Source of the DNA: Loktanella sp. UBA3435 | Lineage (GTDB): Bacteria > Pseudomonadota > Alphaproteobacteria > Rhodobacterales > Rhodobacteraceae | Reading direction: 5' to 3' | Assembly: GCA_002378665.1 (NCBI GenBank) | Contig: DFSO01000094.1 | Location: 1-13,532 of the forward strand | Length of the DNA: 13,532 nucleotides | Shown: in pieces, positions 1 to 6,348 of the stretch | Position numbering within the stretch: the first letter of the stretch is position 1 | Layout of the letters: every line of letters begins with the position of its first letter | Translations under genes and position numbers: made by a program | The notes under the pieces: generated by a model | Seen by the model: only the letters and a program-made list of their open reading frames with translations | The model's database searches: none | Told to the model about the DNA's origin: nothing

Positions 1-44
1 CTCGCGGAGACGCACGCCTGGTTCGATTCCAGGGTCGCCCACCA
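1..44 (+). tRNA. 3' part of a class II tRNA, probably tRNA-Leu (truncated by the window edge)
   Basis: The T arm is clear: stem 17-21 (CCTGG), loop 22-28 (TTCGATT), stem 29-33 (CCAGG). It is followed by the 3' acceptor strand GTCGCCC (34-40), discriminator A (41) and an encoded CCA (42-44). Before the T arm, GCG-GAGA-CGC (4-13) can fold as a variable-arm hairpin, which marks a class II tRNA. Discriminator A favours Leu over Ser, which normally has G. The anticodon lies outside the window, so the identity is inferred. The 5' acceptor strand should read GGGCGAC just upstream. Confidence 0.82.
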
Positions 45-159
45 CCACTCCCATTTCAGCGCTGACGTTTCTCCACTCAGATAAAATTGGCCACGGTTGT
101 TAAACATTCGTTTCACTTGGCTTTTTTTAATGAAGTTGCGGCCTATAGTGTCGGAAAAT

Positions 160-1176
160 ATGTGGATGAGTGAAATGGCGCGAAAGCCGGGTGAGAACCG
201 ACCCTTTAACATCATGATCGTTGGTCAATCTGGCAGGCTTCAATATGAAGCCCTGCTTTTTGTCGCCAGCCTGCGTCAGAATTCACCTCAATTTCGTGGC
301 CGCATGATTGTGGTTGAGCCGCAAGCAGGCCCGAAATGGGCAAAAGACCCGACGATGAGCGCGGACGTCAAAAACGCCCTACTCGAATTGGGCGCCGAGA
401 TTGCCCCATTTGAGACCGTACATTTTGGCGATAGCTACCCTTACGGCAATAAGATCGAAGGTTTGGCGGCAATGCCCGCGGGCGAACCGTTTGTGTTTTT
501 CGATACCGATACCCTGATTCTGGGCGATATCGACGCGGTGCCGTTTGATTTTGACAAACCCGCAGCCTCGATGAAGCGCGAGGGGACGTGGCCCGAAGAG
601 GAACTCTATTGGCCCGGTTACACCGCTGTCTGGAAATCGCTTTACGACAAGTTCGGTCTAGAGTTTGAAAGCACGCTCGATCTGTCGCAGCCAGATGAGT
701 ATTGGCAGCGCTATATGTATTTCAACGCGGGCTGGTTCTTTGGTGCTGATCCTGCGGCCTTTGGCGCGCGTTTCTTGGAATATGCCCTCGCTGTACGCGA
801 TGATCGCCCTGACGAGCTGGCGATTCAATCAATTGACCCTTGGCTTGATCAAATCGTACTGCCACTGGTCATTCACAGGTTTGGCGGAGGCCGCCCTGCC
901 CCCTATCTCGATGGGTTGGATGGCGACATGACCTGCCATTACCGTCTGTTGCCGCTGTTTTATGCCCGCGAAAGTGATGCTGCGGTTGCCACGATGGAGG
1001 CGGTCGCTGCCCCCAACAAGATCAAAAAGCACCTCAAGCAGTATGATGCCTATAAACGCATGATTTATCAGGGGCGCGGGCAGAAAGTCCGTGCGATGTT
1101 TGACCGTGACGACCTGCCCCGCAAAGAGCAGCAGATACGCAATCAGATCAAATCAGCAGGGTTCTGGGTCCGTTAA
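160..1176 (+). CDS. GT8-like putative glycosyltransferase (conserved hypothetical)
   Basis: About 338 residues, no signal peptide or obvious membrane segment, so probably cytoplasmic. The pattern fits a GT-A-fold sugar transferase: a beta-strand start (FNIMIVGQSG, about residue 16), a DxD metal/nucleotide-sugar motif in FFDTDTLILGD (D115, D117), then FNAG (188-191) and DQ (230-231). The order DxD, FNxG, DQ is that of GT8-like enzymes; donor and acceptor cannot be told from sequence. The start is uncertain. The frame is open from a TTG at 97, with ATGs at 130, 160, 166 and 175, and none has a good ribosome binding site. ATG 160 is used here; 175 (MARKPGENRP) is equally possible. It lies alone after the tRNA, and its TAA overlaps the stop of the convergent VOC gene within TTAA (1173-1176). 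The family call is an inference. Confidence 0.72.
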   Translation: MWMSEMARKPGENRPFNIMIVGQSGRLQYEALLFVASLRQNSPQFRGRMIVVEPQAGPKWAKDPTMSADVKNALLELGAEIAPFETVHFGDSYPYGNKIEGLAAMPAGEPFVFFDTDTLILGDIDAVPFDFDKPAASMKREGTWPEEELYWPGYTAVWKSLYDKFGLEFESTLDLSQPDEYWQRYMYFNAGWFFGADPAAFGARFLEYALAVRDDRPDELAIQSIDPWLDQIVLPLVIHRFGGGRPAPYLDGLDGDMTCHYRLLPLFYARESDAAVATMEAVAAPNKIKKHLKQYDAYKRMIYQGRGQKVRAMFDRDDLPRKEQQIRNQIKSAGFWVR

Positions 1177-1586
1177 CTGGCGAAAATGCCCGATGTCTCG
1201 GCAAAGCCCTTGATCTCAATCGGGTTGCCAGATGGATCGCGGAAGAACATCGTCCATTGCTCGCCCGCCTCGCCTTTAAACCGCACCGATGGCGCAAGGA
1301 TAAAATCGGTCTGCCGCTCTTCGAGACGTCCCGCCAGCGTGTTCCATGCATCAAGTGGCAGAACCACACCAAAATGCGGCATCGGCACCATGTGATCGCC
1401 GACTTTGCCCGTTGGTTCATTGGCAAAGGGTTGTCCCAGATGCAGGCTCAACTGATGTCCGAAAAAGTCGAAATCGACCCAAGTTTCGGTCGAACGGCCC
1501 TCAATGGCCCCCAAAGCTCCAGAATAGAATTCTCGTGCCTCATCCAAATCCAGAACATGAAAGGCGAAGTGAAAGGGAACGGGCAT
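1173..1586 (-). CDS. VOC family (glyoxalase/bleomycin-resistance fold) protein
   Basis: A 137-residue single-domain vicinal-oxygen-chelate protein made of two beta-alpha-beta-beta-beta halves. The N-terminal half has the typical opening H10 in FHFAFHVLDLDEAREFY. The second half has H71 (PHFGVV) and E124 in the closing DPSGNPIEIKGF, matching usual VOC metal-ligand positions. The family covers lyases, dioxygenases and antibiotic-binding proteins; this member has no substrate-specific mark that I recognise. ATG 1586 was chosen because AAAAAGGA sits about 8 nt upstream. An in-frame ATG at 1607 and a longer open frame to 1706 would run into the metY leader and have poorer signals. The gene is divergent from metY, so co-regulation is possible but not shown. 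Confidence 0.85.
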   Translation of the reverse strand: MPVPFHFAFHVLDLDEAREFYSGALGAIEGRSTETWVDFDFFGHQLSLHLGQPFANEPTGKVGDHMVPMPHFGVVLPLDAWNTLAGRLEERQTDFILAPSVRFKGEAGEQWTMFFRDPSGNPIEIKGFAETSGIFAS

Positions 1587-1609
1587 AGTTTGATCCTTTT
1601 TAACCATGG

Positions 1610-1666
1610 GCGTTGAGTGGGCCACCTTTTGCGAATACACCGTTGAGCAACGCATTTCAAAGGGAG
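1610..1666 (+). promoter_or_regulatory. metY leader with a possible RBS-masking pseudoknot
   Basis: GCGTTG (1610-1615) is complementary to CAACGC (1648-1653). Inside that loop CCTTT (1625-1629) is complementary to AAAGG (1659-1663), the start of the metY ribosome binding site. Together these could form an H-type pseudoknot hiding the site. A competing hairpin is CGTT-GAGC-AACG (1641-1652). The layout recalls small SAM-binding riboswitches, but I see no match to SAM-II, SAM-V or SAM/SAH consensus sequences. Pairings this short arise by chance, so this is only a candidate. Confidence 0.25.
1661..1666 (+). promoter_or_regulatory. Ribosome binding site of metY
   Basis: AGGGAG lies 6 nt before ATG 1673. 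It fixes the start there, rather than at the upstream in-frame TTG at 1613 that extends the open frame by 20 codons. Confidence 0.8.
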
Positions 1667-1672
1667 AAACCC

Positions 1673-2965
1673 ATGACCGACAAACCGACCTTAGGCTTCG
1701 AGACACTACAAATCCACGCAGGCGCTAACCCTGATCCAGCAACTGGCGCGCGTCAGGTGCCGATTTATCAAACAACAGCCTATGTTTTCCGCGATGCGGA
1801 TCACGCAGCCAAGCTGTTTAACCTGCAAGAAGTAGGCTACATCTATTCACGCCTGACCAACCCGACAGTCGCCGCATTGCAAGAACGCATCGCGACACTT
1901 GAAGGCGGTGCTGGCGCAGTGTGCTGCTCGTCTGGTCACGCGGCACAACTGATGGCGCTTTTCCCCCTCATGGGTCCGGGCAAGAACATCGTGGCCTCGT
2001 CGCGCCTTTACGGCGGCACAATCACCCAGTTCAGCCAGACCATCAAGCGTTTCGGTTGGTCCGCAACTTTCGTCGACATCGACGATGCAGCGGCTGTGAA
2101 AGCGGCGATCAACGACGACACGCGCGCGATTTTCTGTGAAACAATCGCCAACCCCGGCGGTCATATCGCCGACCTCGACGGTTTGGCAAAAATTGCGGAT
2201 GCTGCGGGCATTCCACTGATCGTCGACAACACAACAGCGACACCTTACCTGTGTAACCCGATCGCACATGGTGCGACGCTTGTTGTGCATTCTACAACGA
2301 AATACCTGACAGGCAACGGCACAGTCACTGGCGGTTGTGTGGTCGATTCAGGTAAGTTTGACTGGTCCCAGAACGACAAGTTCCCATCCCTGTCCCAGCC
2401 AGAGCCTGCCTATCACGGCCTCGTCTTTGCGGATGCACTTGGCCCGATGGCCTTCACGTTCCATTCCATCGCAATTGGTCTGCGCGATTTGGGCATGACA
2501 ATGAACCCACAAGGCGCGCACTACACGTTGATGGGGATCGAGACACTGTCCCTGCGCATGGAGCGCCACGTTGAAAACGCAATGAAAATTGCGGCTTGGC
2601 TCGAAAATGATCCGCGCGTGGATTACGTGACTTACGCTGGTCTGGACAGCTCGCCTTACAAAAAGCTGGTCCCGCAAATCTGCCCGAAAGGCGCAGGCGC
2701 ATTGTTCACAATCGCGGTCAAAGGCGGCTACGACGCATGTGTGAAGCTGGTTGATAGCCTTGAAATCTTTAGCCACGTGGCAAACTTGGGCGATACGCGC
2801 AGCTTGGTGATCCACCCTGCCAGCACAACCCACCGCCAATTGGCCGAAGCCCAGCAAGTTGCTGCAGGCGCAGGCCCGAACATCGTGCGTTTGTCCATCG
2901 GAATTGAGACAGCGGCAGACCTGATCGCAGATTTGGATCAGGCCCTCGCCAAAGCAACAGCTTAA
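1673..2965 (+). CDS. metY: O-acetylhomoserine aminocarboxypropyltransferase (O-acetylhomoserine sulfhydrylase)
   Basis: A 430-residue cytoplasmic PLP enzyme of the Cys/Met metabolism (gamma-family) fold. It condenses O-acetyl-L-homoserine with sulfide to give homocysteine and acetate, the direct-sulfhydrylation route to methionine. The start GFETLQIHAG, the phosphate-binding Y58 and R60 in YIYSRLTNPT, D185 in IVDNTTATPYL, and the Schiff-base K210 in HSTTKYLTGNG are all present. The 430-residue length and the insert around 240-260 fit MetY rather than the ~390-residue MetB/MetC/MetZ enzymes. ATG 1673 is set by AGGGAG 6 nt upstream. It is divergent from the VOC gene and convergent with SIMPL, with a hairpin at 2974-3002, so it appears monocistronic. 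Confidence 0.95.
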   Translation: MTDKPTLGFETLQIHAGANPDPATGARQVPIYQTTAYVFRDADHAAKLFNLQEVGYIYSRLTNPTVAALQERIATLEGGAGAVCCSSGHAAQLMALFPLMGPGKNIVASSRLYGGTITQFSQTIKRFGWSATFVDIDDAAAVKAAINDDTRAIFCETIANPGGHIADLDGLAKIADAAGIPLIVDNTTATPYLCNPIAHGATLVVHSTTKYLTGNGTVTGGCVVDSGKFDWSQNDKFPSLSQPEPAYHGLVFADALGPMAFTFHSIAIGLRDLGMTMNPQGAHYTLMGIETLSLRMERHVENAMKIAAWLENDPRVDYVTYAGLDSSPYKKLVPQICPKGAGALFTIAVKGGYDACVKLVDSLEIFSHVANLGDTRSLVIHPASTTHRQLAEAQQVAAGAGPNIVRLSIGIETAADLIADLDQALAKATA

Positions 2966-2973
2966 CTAAACTT

Positions 2974-3002
2974 AACCGGCCCGCAGTTTATGCGGGCCGG
3001 TT
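2974..3002. terminator. Strong hairpin between metY and the SIMPL gene, probable shared terminator
   Basis: A perfect 11-bp stem: AACCGGCCCGC (2974-2984) pairs with GCGGGCCGGTT (2992-3002) around the 7-nt loop AGTTTAT. It lies 8 bp after the metY stop, and its 3' arm overlaps the stop codon of the convergent SIMPL gene (3001-3003). Neither side has a clean U tract (TTATTCCCC on +, AAGTTTAG on -), so termination may be partial or work in both directions. Confidence 0.75.
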
Positions 3003-3711
3003 ATTCCCCCAAGCCCCAAACCATCGTGATATTGGCCGCAATCGTCATTTCGCCCGCCGAAACAGGCACCGAACGTGCACCAGAATCAAAGGCCATCTCT
3101 GCCATCATCGGCATAGGCCCCACATGCGCTCCGCTCTCTGACATCATTAAAATCGGCCCAAGGGTCACGCCAGCCGCCTCGGTGTAAACCTCTGCTTTGG
3201 CCCGCGCATCGGCGACCGCCGCTTGCCTTGCCGCTGTCATGACAGGCGCACGGTCCGCCACATCAAACTGCAAACCGTTCATCTGGTTGGCCCCATCACG
3301 CACGGCAGCATCCAAAATGACGCCAAGCTTTTCAAGGTCATAGACCTGAACCTGCACATCAGCATAAGCGGCATAACCCGAAGGTGTCGCAGTCCCCATG
3401 CTTGAGTTTTCATAGGTCTGGTCAAGCCGCAGATTGCTCGTTTGGATATGTTTGGGATCAACGCCTACCTCGGCCAGTTTCGCCAAAACCCCGCGCATGG
3501 CCTCGCTCATGGCATCCATCGCCGCGGCGGCGGTTTCGGCCTGTTGCACAACGCCAAGGGTGATCCGCGCCATGTCAGGCGTGACGCTCACTGCACCCAC
3601 GCCTGTGACGGTAATCTGCGGCTGGACGCCTTCTGCACAAGCCAAGGCAGGGGCAACTGTCAGCATCGCTACGCTAACGGCGACCATGAAATTACGCTTG
3701 AAGTTTGTCAT
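3001..3711 (-). CDS. SIMPL domain-containing (DUF541/BP26-type) periplasmic protein
   Basis: 236 residues with a Sec signal peptide: basic n-region MTNFKRN, hydrophobic core about 8-22, likely cleavage after A26 (ALACA/EG). The cysteine at 25 is not in a strict lipobox. The mature part starts with QITVTGVGAVSVTPDMARITLGV and continues with an alpha-helical stretch and HIQTSNLRLDQTYE, typical of SIMPL/DUF541 proteins such as BP26 and YggE. These assemble as periplasmic oligomers; a link to oxidative stress is reported for some members, but the function here is unknown. ATG 3711 has AAAAAAGGA about 8 nt upstream. It is divergent from the large membrane protein and convergent with metY. Confidence 0.88.
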   Translation of the reverse strand: MTNFKRNFMVAVSVAMLTVAPALACAEGVQPQITVTGVGAVSVTPDMARITLGVVQQAETAAAAMDAMSEAMRGVLAKLAEVGVDPKHIQTSNLRLDQTYENSSMGTATPSGYAAYADVQVQVYDLEKLGVILDAAVRDGANQMNGLQFDVADRAPVMTAARQAAVADARAKAEVYTEAAGVTLGPILMMSESGAHVGPMPMMAEMAFDSGARSVPVSAGEMTIAANITMVWGLGE

Positions 3712-3751
3712 AACGTTTTCCTTTTTTATAACGCTTATAGACTAAGACGCA

Positions 3752-3781
3752 GGATGCCGCGCATTCCTTGGAAGTGCATCC
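3752..3781. repeat. Inverted repeat in the SIMPL/fusion-protein divergent gap
   Basis: GGATGC (3752-3757) and GCATCC (3776-3781) are perfect inverted arms. Inside them TTCC-TT-GGAA (3764-3773) forms a second palindrome. The element sits centrally in the ~148-bp gap between two divergent starts (3711 and 3860), where an operator would be expected. No known regulator site was recognised. Confidence 0.4.
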
Positions 3782-3795
3782 GCAAATACTTGGAT

Positions 3796-3824
3796 TTGGC
3801 GAAAAACTGCTGTAGGTCTGTAGT
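3796..3824 (+). promoter_or_regulatory. Possible sigma-70-type promoter for the 3860 gene
   Basis: TTGGCG (3796-3801), a 17-bp spacer, then TGTAGT (3819-3824). Each box matches 4 of 6 consensus positions with ideal spacing, giving a predicted transcript start near 3831 and a ~30-nt leader. This is a weak prediction by eye. Confidence 0.3.
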
Positions 3825-3859
3825 GGCAGGGCAATCCGCTTTTGCCCAAAGACACCAAC

Positions 3860-6304
3860 ATGATAGACGGCTTTATGACCACTAATTTTGCGCTCTCGTT
3901 ATCGTTCGACGGAATTCGGCTGCTGCAGCGCGTTGCCGACGGGTGGTATCTTGTCGGAGACGTTGTGCTTGATTCCGCTGATCTAAAGGGCGATCTTGCT
4001 GACTTGCGCGAAAAAGCGCTGTCACTGGACCCATCAGGTTTGCGCTGTAAGATCCTGATTCCAGAAGAACAAATCAAATACATTACGCTTGAGACGGCGC
4101 AAACCGACATCAATGATGTGATGGAAGTCCTTGAGGGTGCGACGCCCTATGCCATCAAAGATTTGGTGATCGATTTTGATCGTAATGGCGGCCGCACATT
4201 TATCGCGGCGGTTGCGCGCGAAACGCTCGAAGAGGCCGAGGCCTTTGCCAAGGATCACAAGTTCAATCCTGTTTCATTCGCCGCGATCCCCGCGCCGATT
4301 ACCTTTAAGTCCGAAGTTTTCTTTGGCCCAACCAAGATGGCATCGTCCATCGTTGGCGGTCCCATCGTGCGCGATGAAAAGAGCATTGTTGTCACTGGTG
4401 TGGTTTCTGTCCCAGAGCCTGACCCGATTGAAGACGAAGAGCCGCCAGTTTTCACGCCACGTCCACGGATGGCCACCCCCGAAAGTGTCGCGGAACCAGC
4501 CTCGCCCGAGGCCGAGCAGCCGCCAAAATCCGACGACCTCAAACAGCCGCTGGCCGTCCCTGTCGGAAATACAGAGGGTCCGACACTTGGCGCGGTCCAA
4601 AAGATCGCAACACCAACTATCGGTGCCGCGAAGATCAAAACTGCCGCGCCAAAGCCAAGCGTTGCGCCCGCCGTCACAGGCGAGCCCGAGAAGAGCGCTA
4701 CCGCACCTGCCATCTCGGCCCCACTTGCAGATGATATGGCTGCAAAGGGTGGTTTTTCATCGCGCCGCACATCACCTGTTGCGGATGCTAGACCATCCGA
4801 CGCAAAGCCTGCGCCAAAGACCCCAGAAGAGACCCAGTCTGCGGAAATCGCCACCAAACAGGCGCAAGCCAAGCGTGGAAAACCCCGCTTTCTTGGCCTG
4901 ATCCTGACAGCAATTTTGCTGGCTGTCATGGCCGCCGTTGCGATTTGGGCGTCCACGCTGACCCAAGAACAAGTATCGTCTTGGTTTGGTTATGATGCTG
5001 GCAGCATTATTGAAACTGTTGAGGCGGCTCCGCCAGAAACAGCGGCACCAGCCACACAAGTCGTGGCCGCCGCACCACAAGCGACTGACGCTGAGGTGAC
5101 GGCGGCGACAGAAACCGCCCCGCTCCCGCAGGTCCGTGCGGATGAAACCGGCCAAGTCCTTTCCCCCGCCGAAGCAGACCGCATCTATACCGCAACTGGC
5201 GTTTGGCAACGGGCTCCGCGCTTTGCAATTGAACCACGTGAAGAAACCTTCTCAGGTGCCCTTCCCGCCCTCGACCCAACTTTTTCTACATCGTCCCATC
5301 CAGTGATGCCCGATCTGAATGGCATGTCGCCCGACTTGGCGCTGCTGTCCCCCGTCAATCCCCCCGCAGCTGGCACCACATACGCGCGTAACGCTGATGG
5401 ATTCATTTTGGCGACGCCTGAACGCACACAAACACCGACAGGGGCCATGGTCTTTGCTGGTAAGCCGCCGAAGGAACCACCAGCACGCCCTGCCGCCGCA
5501 GGATCGGTCGCGATTACGCCACCAGTCAGTAGCGATGTTCCAGAAGGCGTCGTGCTGATTGCCGGTCGTCCGTCAAAAGTACCGCCTCTACGCCCTGCGA
5601 ATGCGGCGATCCCAGAAACTGCCGCTCCGGCTGATGAGGCTGCGGACGATCCAGCACTTGCAGGATCACGGCCCGCTGTCCGCCCAGAAGATTTGGCCCC
5701 TGCCGAAGAAGCGATCGCATTCGCTGCTGATCCCGCCCTTGCAGGTTTCCGCCCCCGCGTCAGACCGGCAGGGCTTGCCCCGCCTCAGGCGCCCGAAGAA
5801 CCTGAGCCAGTCGCTCCTCCGACACCGGATATTACTGATGTCGTGGCGGCGATTGCAGAGGCGGCCCCCGCGAGCCCTTATGTTACGCCGACCGCGCGTG
5901 CAGTCAAAGCATCACGCAGACCCGACCCGCGCCCGCGCAACTTCTCGCGCGTCGTAGCCCGCGCAACACAAGCCGCAGCGCAACAAGACGCACGCGCGGC
6001 AGCCGCAGCGCCAGCAGCAACATCAGTATCAAACGCAGCCGCTCAACCTTCAGGTGCTGTCCCAGGCGGGGTCGCGCGCGCCGCAACACTTGAGGGGGCC
6101 ATTCGCCTACGCGATGTCAATCTTATCGGGGTCTATGGCCAACCCAACAACAGGCGTGCTTTGGTCCGCCTCGGCAATGGCCGATATGTCAAAGTTGAAA
6201 TAGGCAGCAGCCTTGACGGCGGCCAAGTAACTGCTATCGGCGACAATGCTCTTAACTACGTCAAACGCGGCAAAACATACGCCTTGCAGTTGCCTTCGGG
6301 CTAA
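3860..6304 (+). CDS. Large bitopic membrane protein: GspL/PilM-like N-domain fused to a GspC/PilP-like C-domain
   Basis: 814 residues. Residues about 8-158 resemble the cytoplasmic actin-like domain of GspL/PilM: opening FALSLSFDGIRLLQR, ILIPEEQIKYITL, an ATPYAIKDLVIDF segment, FIAAVAR, and a closing FNPVSFAAIP. A charged, Pro/Ala-rich linker (160-342) leads to one membrane helix (about 344-366), then a long Pro/Ala-rich periplasmic region (367-740) with internal repeats. The end (about 742-812; IRLRDVNLIGVYGQ, RALVRLGNGRYVKVEIG, TAIGDNALNYVKRG) resembles the GspC homology-region/PilP domain. No other secretion or pilus gene lies nearby. Similar Pro/Ala-rich proteins are sometimes misnamed as translation initiation factor IF-2; no GTPase motif is present here. 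Starts at TTG 3842, ATG 3860 or ATG 3875 are possible; none has a strong binding site. The gene is real; the domain calls are inference. Confidence 0.75.
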   Translation: MIDGFMTTNFALSLSFDGIRLLQRVADGWYLVGDVVLDSADLKGDLADLREKALSLDPSGLRCKILIPEEQIKYITLETAQTDINDVMEVLEGATPYAIKDLVIDFDRNGGRTFIAAVARETLEEAEAFAKDHKFNPVSFAAIPAPITFKSEVFFGPTKMASSIVGGPIVRDEKSIVVTGVVSVPEPDPIEDEEPPVFTPRPRMATPESVAEPASPEAEQPPKSDDLKQPLAVPVGNTEGPTLGAVQKIATPTIGAAKIKTAAPKPSVAPAVTGEPEKSATAPAISAPLADDMAAKGGFSSRRTSPVADARPSDAKPAPKTPEETQSAEIATKQAQAKRGKPRFLGLILTAILLAVMAAVAIWASTLTQEQVSSWFGYDAGSIIETVEAAPPETAAPATQVVAAAPQATDAEVTAATETAPLPQVRADETGQVLSPAEADRIYTATGVWQRAPRFAIEPREETFSGALPALDPTFSTSSHPVMPDLNGMSPDLALLSPVNPPAAGTTYARNADGFILATPERTQTPTGAMVFAGKPPKEPPARPAAAGSVAITPPVSSDVPEGVVLIAGRPSKVPPLRPANAAIPETAAPADEAADDPALAGSRPAVRPEDLAPAEEAIAFAADPALAGFRPRVRPAGLAPPQAPEEPEPVAPPTPDITDVVAAIAEAAPASPYVTPTARAVKASRRPDPRPRNFSRVVARATQAAAQQDARAAAAAPAATSVSNAAAQPSGAVPGGVARAATLEGAIRLRDVNLIGVYGQPNNRRALVRLGNGRYVKVEIGSSLDGGQVTAIGDNALNYVKRGKTYALQLPSG
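5456..5782 (+). repeat. Degenerate internal repeats in the periplasmic stalk of the fusion protein
   Basis: Two kinds of repeat are visible in the translation. AGKPPKEPPARP (5456-5491) recurs as AGRPSKVPPLRP (5561-5596). DPALAGSRPAVRPEDLAP (5648-5701) recurs as DPALAGFRPRVRPAGLAP (5729-5782). They are diverged at the DNA level, so they are old duplications or convergent low-complexity sequence. Proline-rich repeats suit an extended spacer crossing the periplasm or cell wall. Confidence 0.6.
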
Positions 6305-6348
6305 GATTTAGCTTTCGGCAAAACAGGCAGGGAAAAACAAAAACCATA

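Noticed and set aside
1..160. tRNA 3' end as an integration (att) site of a genomic island
   Set aside because: No integrase and no direct repeat of the tRNA 3' end was seen elsewhere in the window, and the following genes look like core genes.
1587..1672. SAM-II, SAM-V or SAM/SAH riboswitch before metY
   Set aside because: None of the conserved sequence blocks I know from these families can be found; only the pseudoknot geometry is similar, so it is listed only as a candidate structure.
1847..2290. Long antisense open frames inside metY, the fusion gene, the antiporter and cobT
   Set aside because: They lie fully inside well-supported genes on the other strand or frame, lack binding sites and give Arg/Cys-rich, low-quality proteins typical of shadow frames.
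2962..2975. Two TTAA motifs resembling a CtrA box (TTAA-N7-TTAA)
   Set aside because: The spacing is 6 nt, not 7, and the site overlaps the metY stop and terminator, not a promoter.
3842..6304. Annotation of the large Pro/Ala-rich protein as translation initiation factor IF-2
   Set aside because: No G1-G5 GTPase motifs; it has a membrane helix and no translation-factor domain. The likeness is low-complexity composition only.
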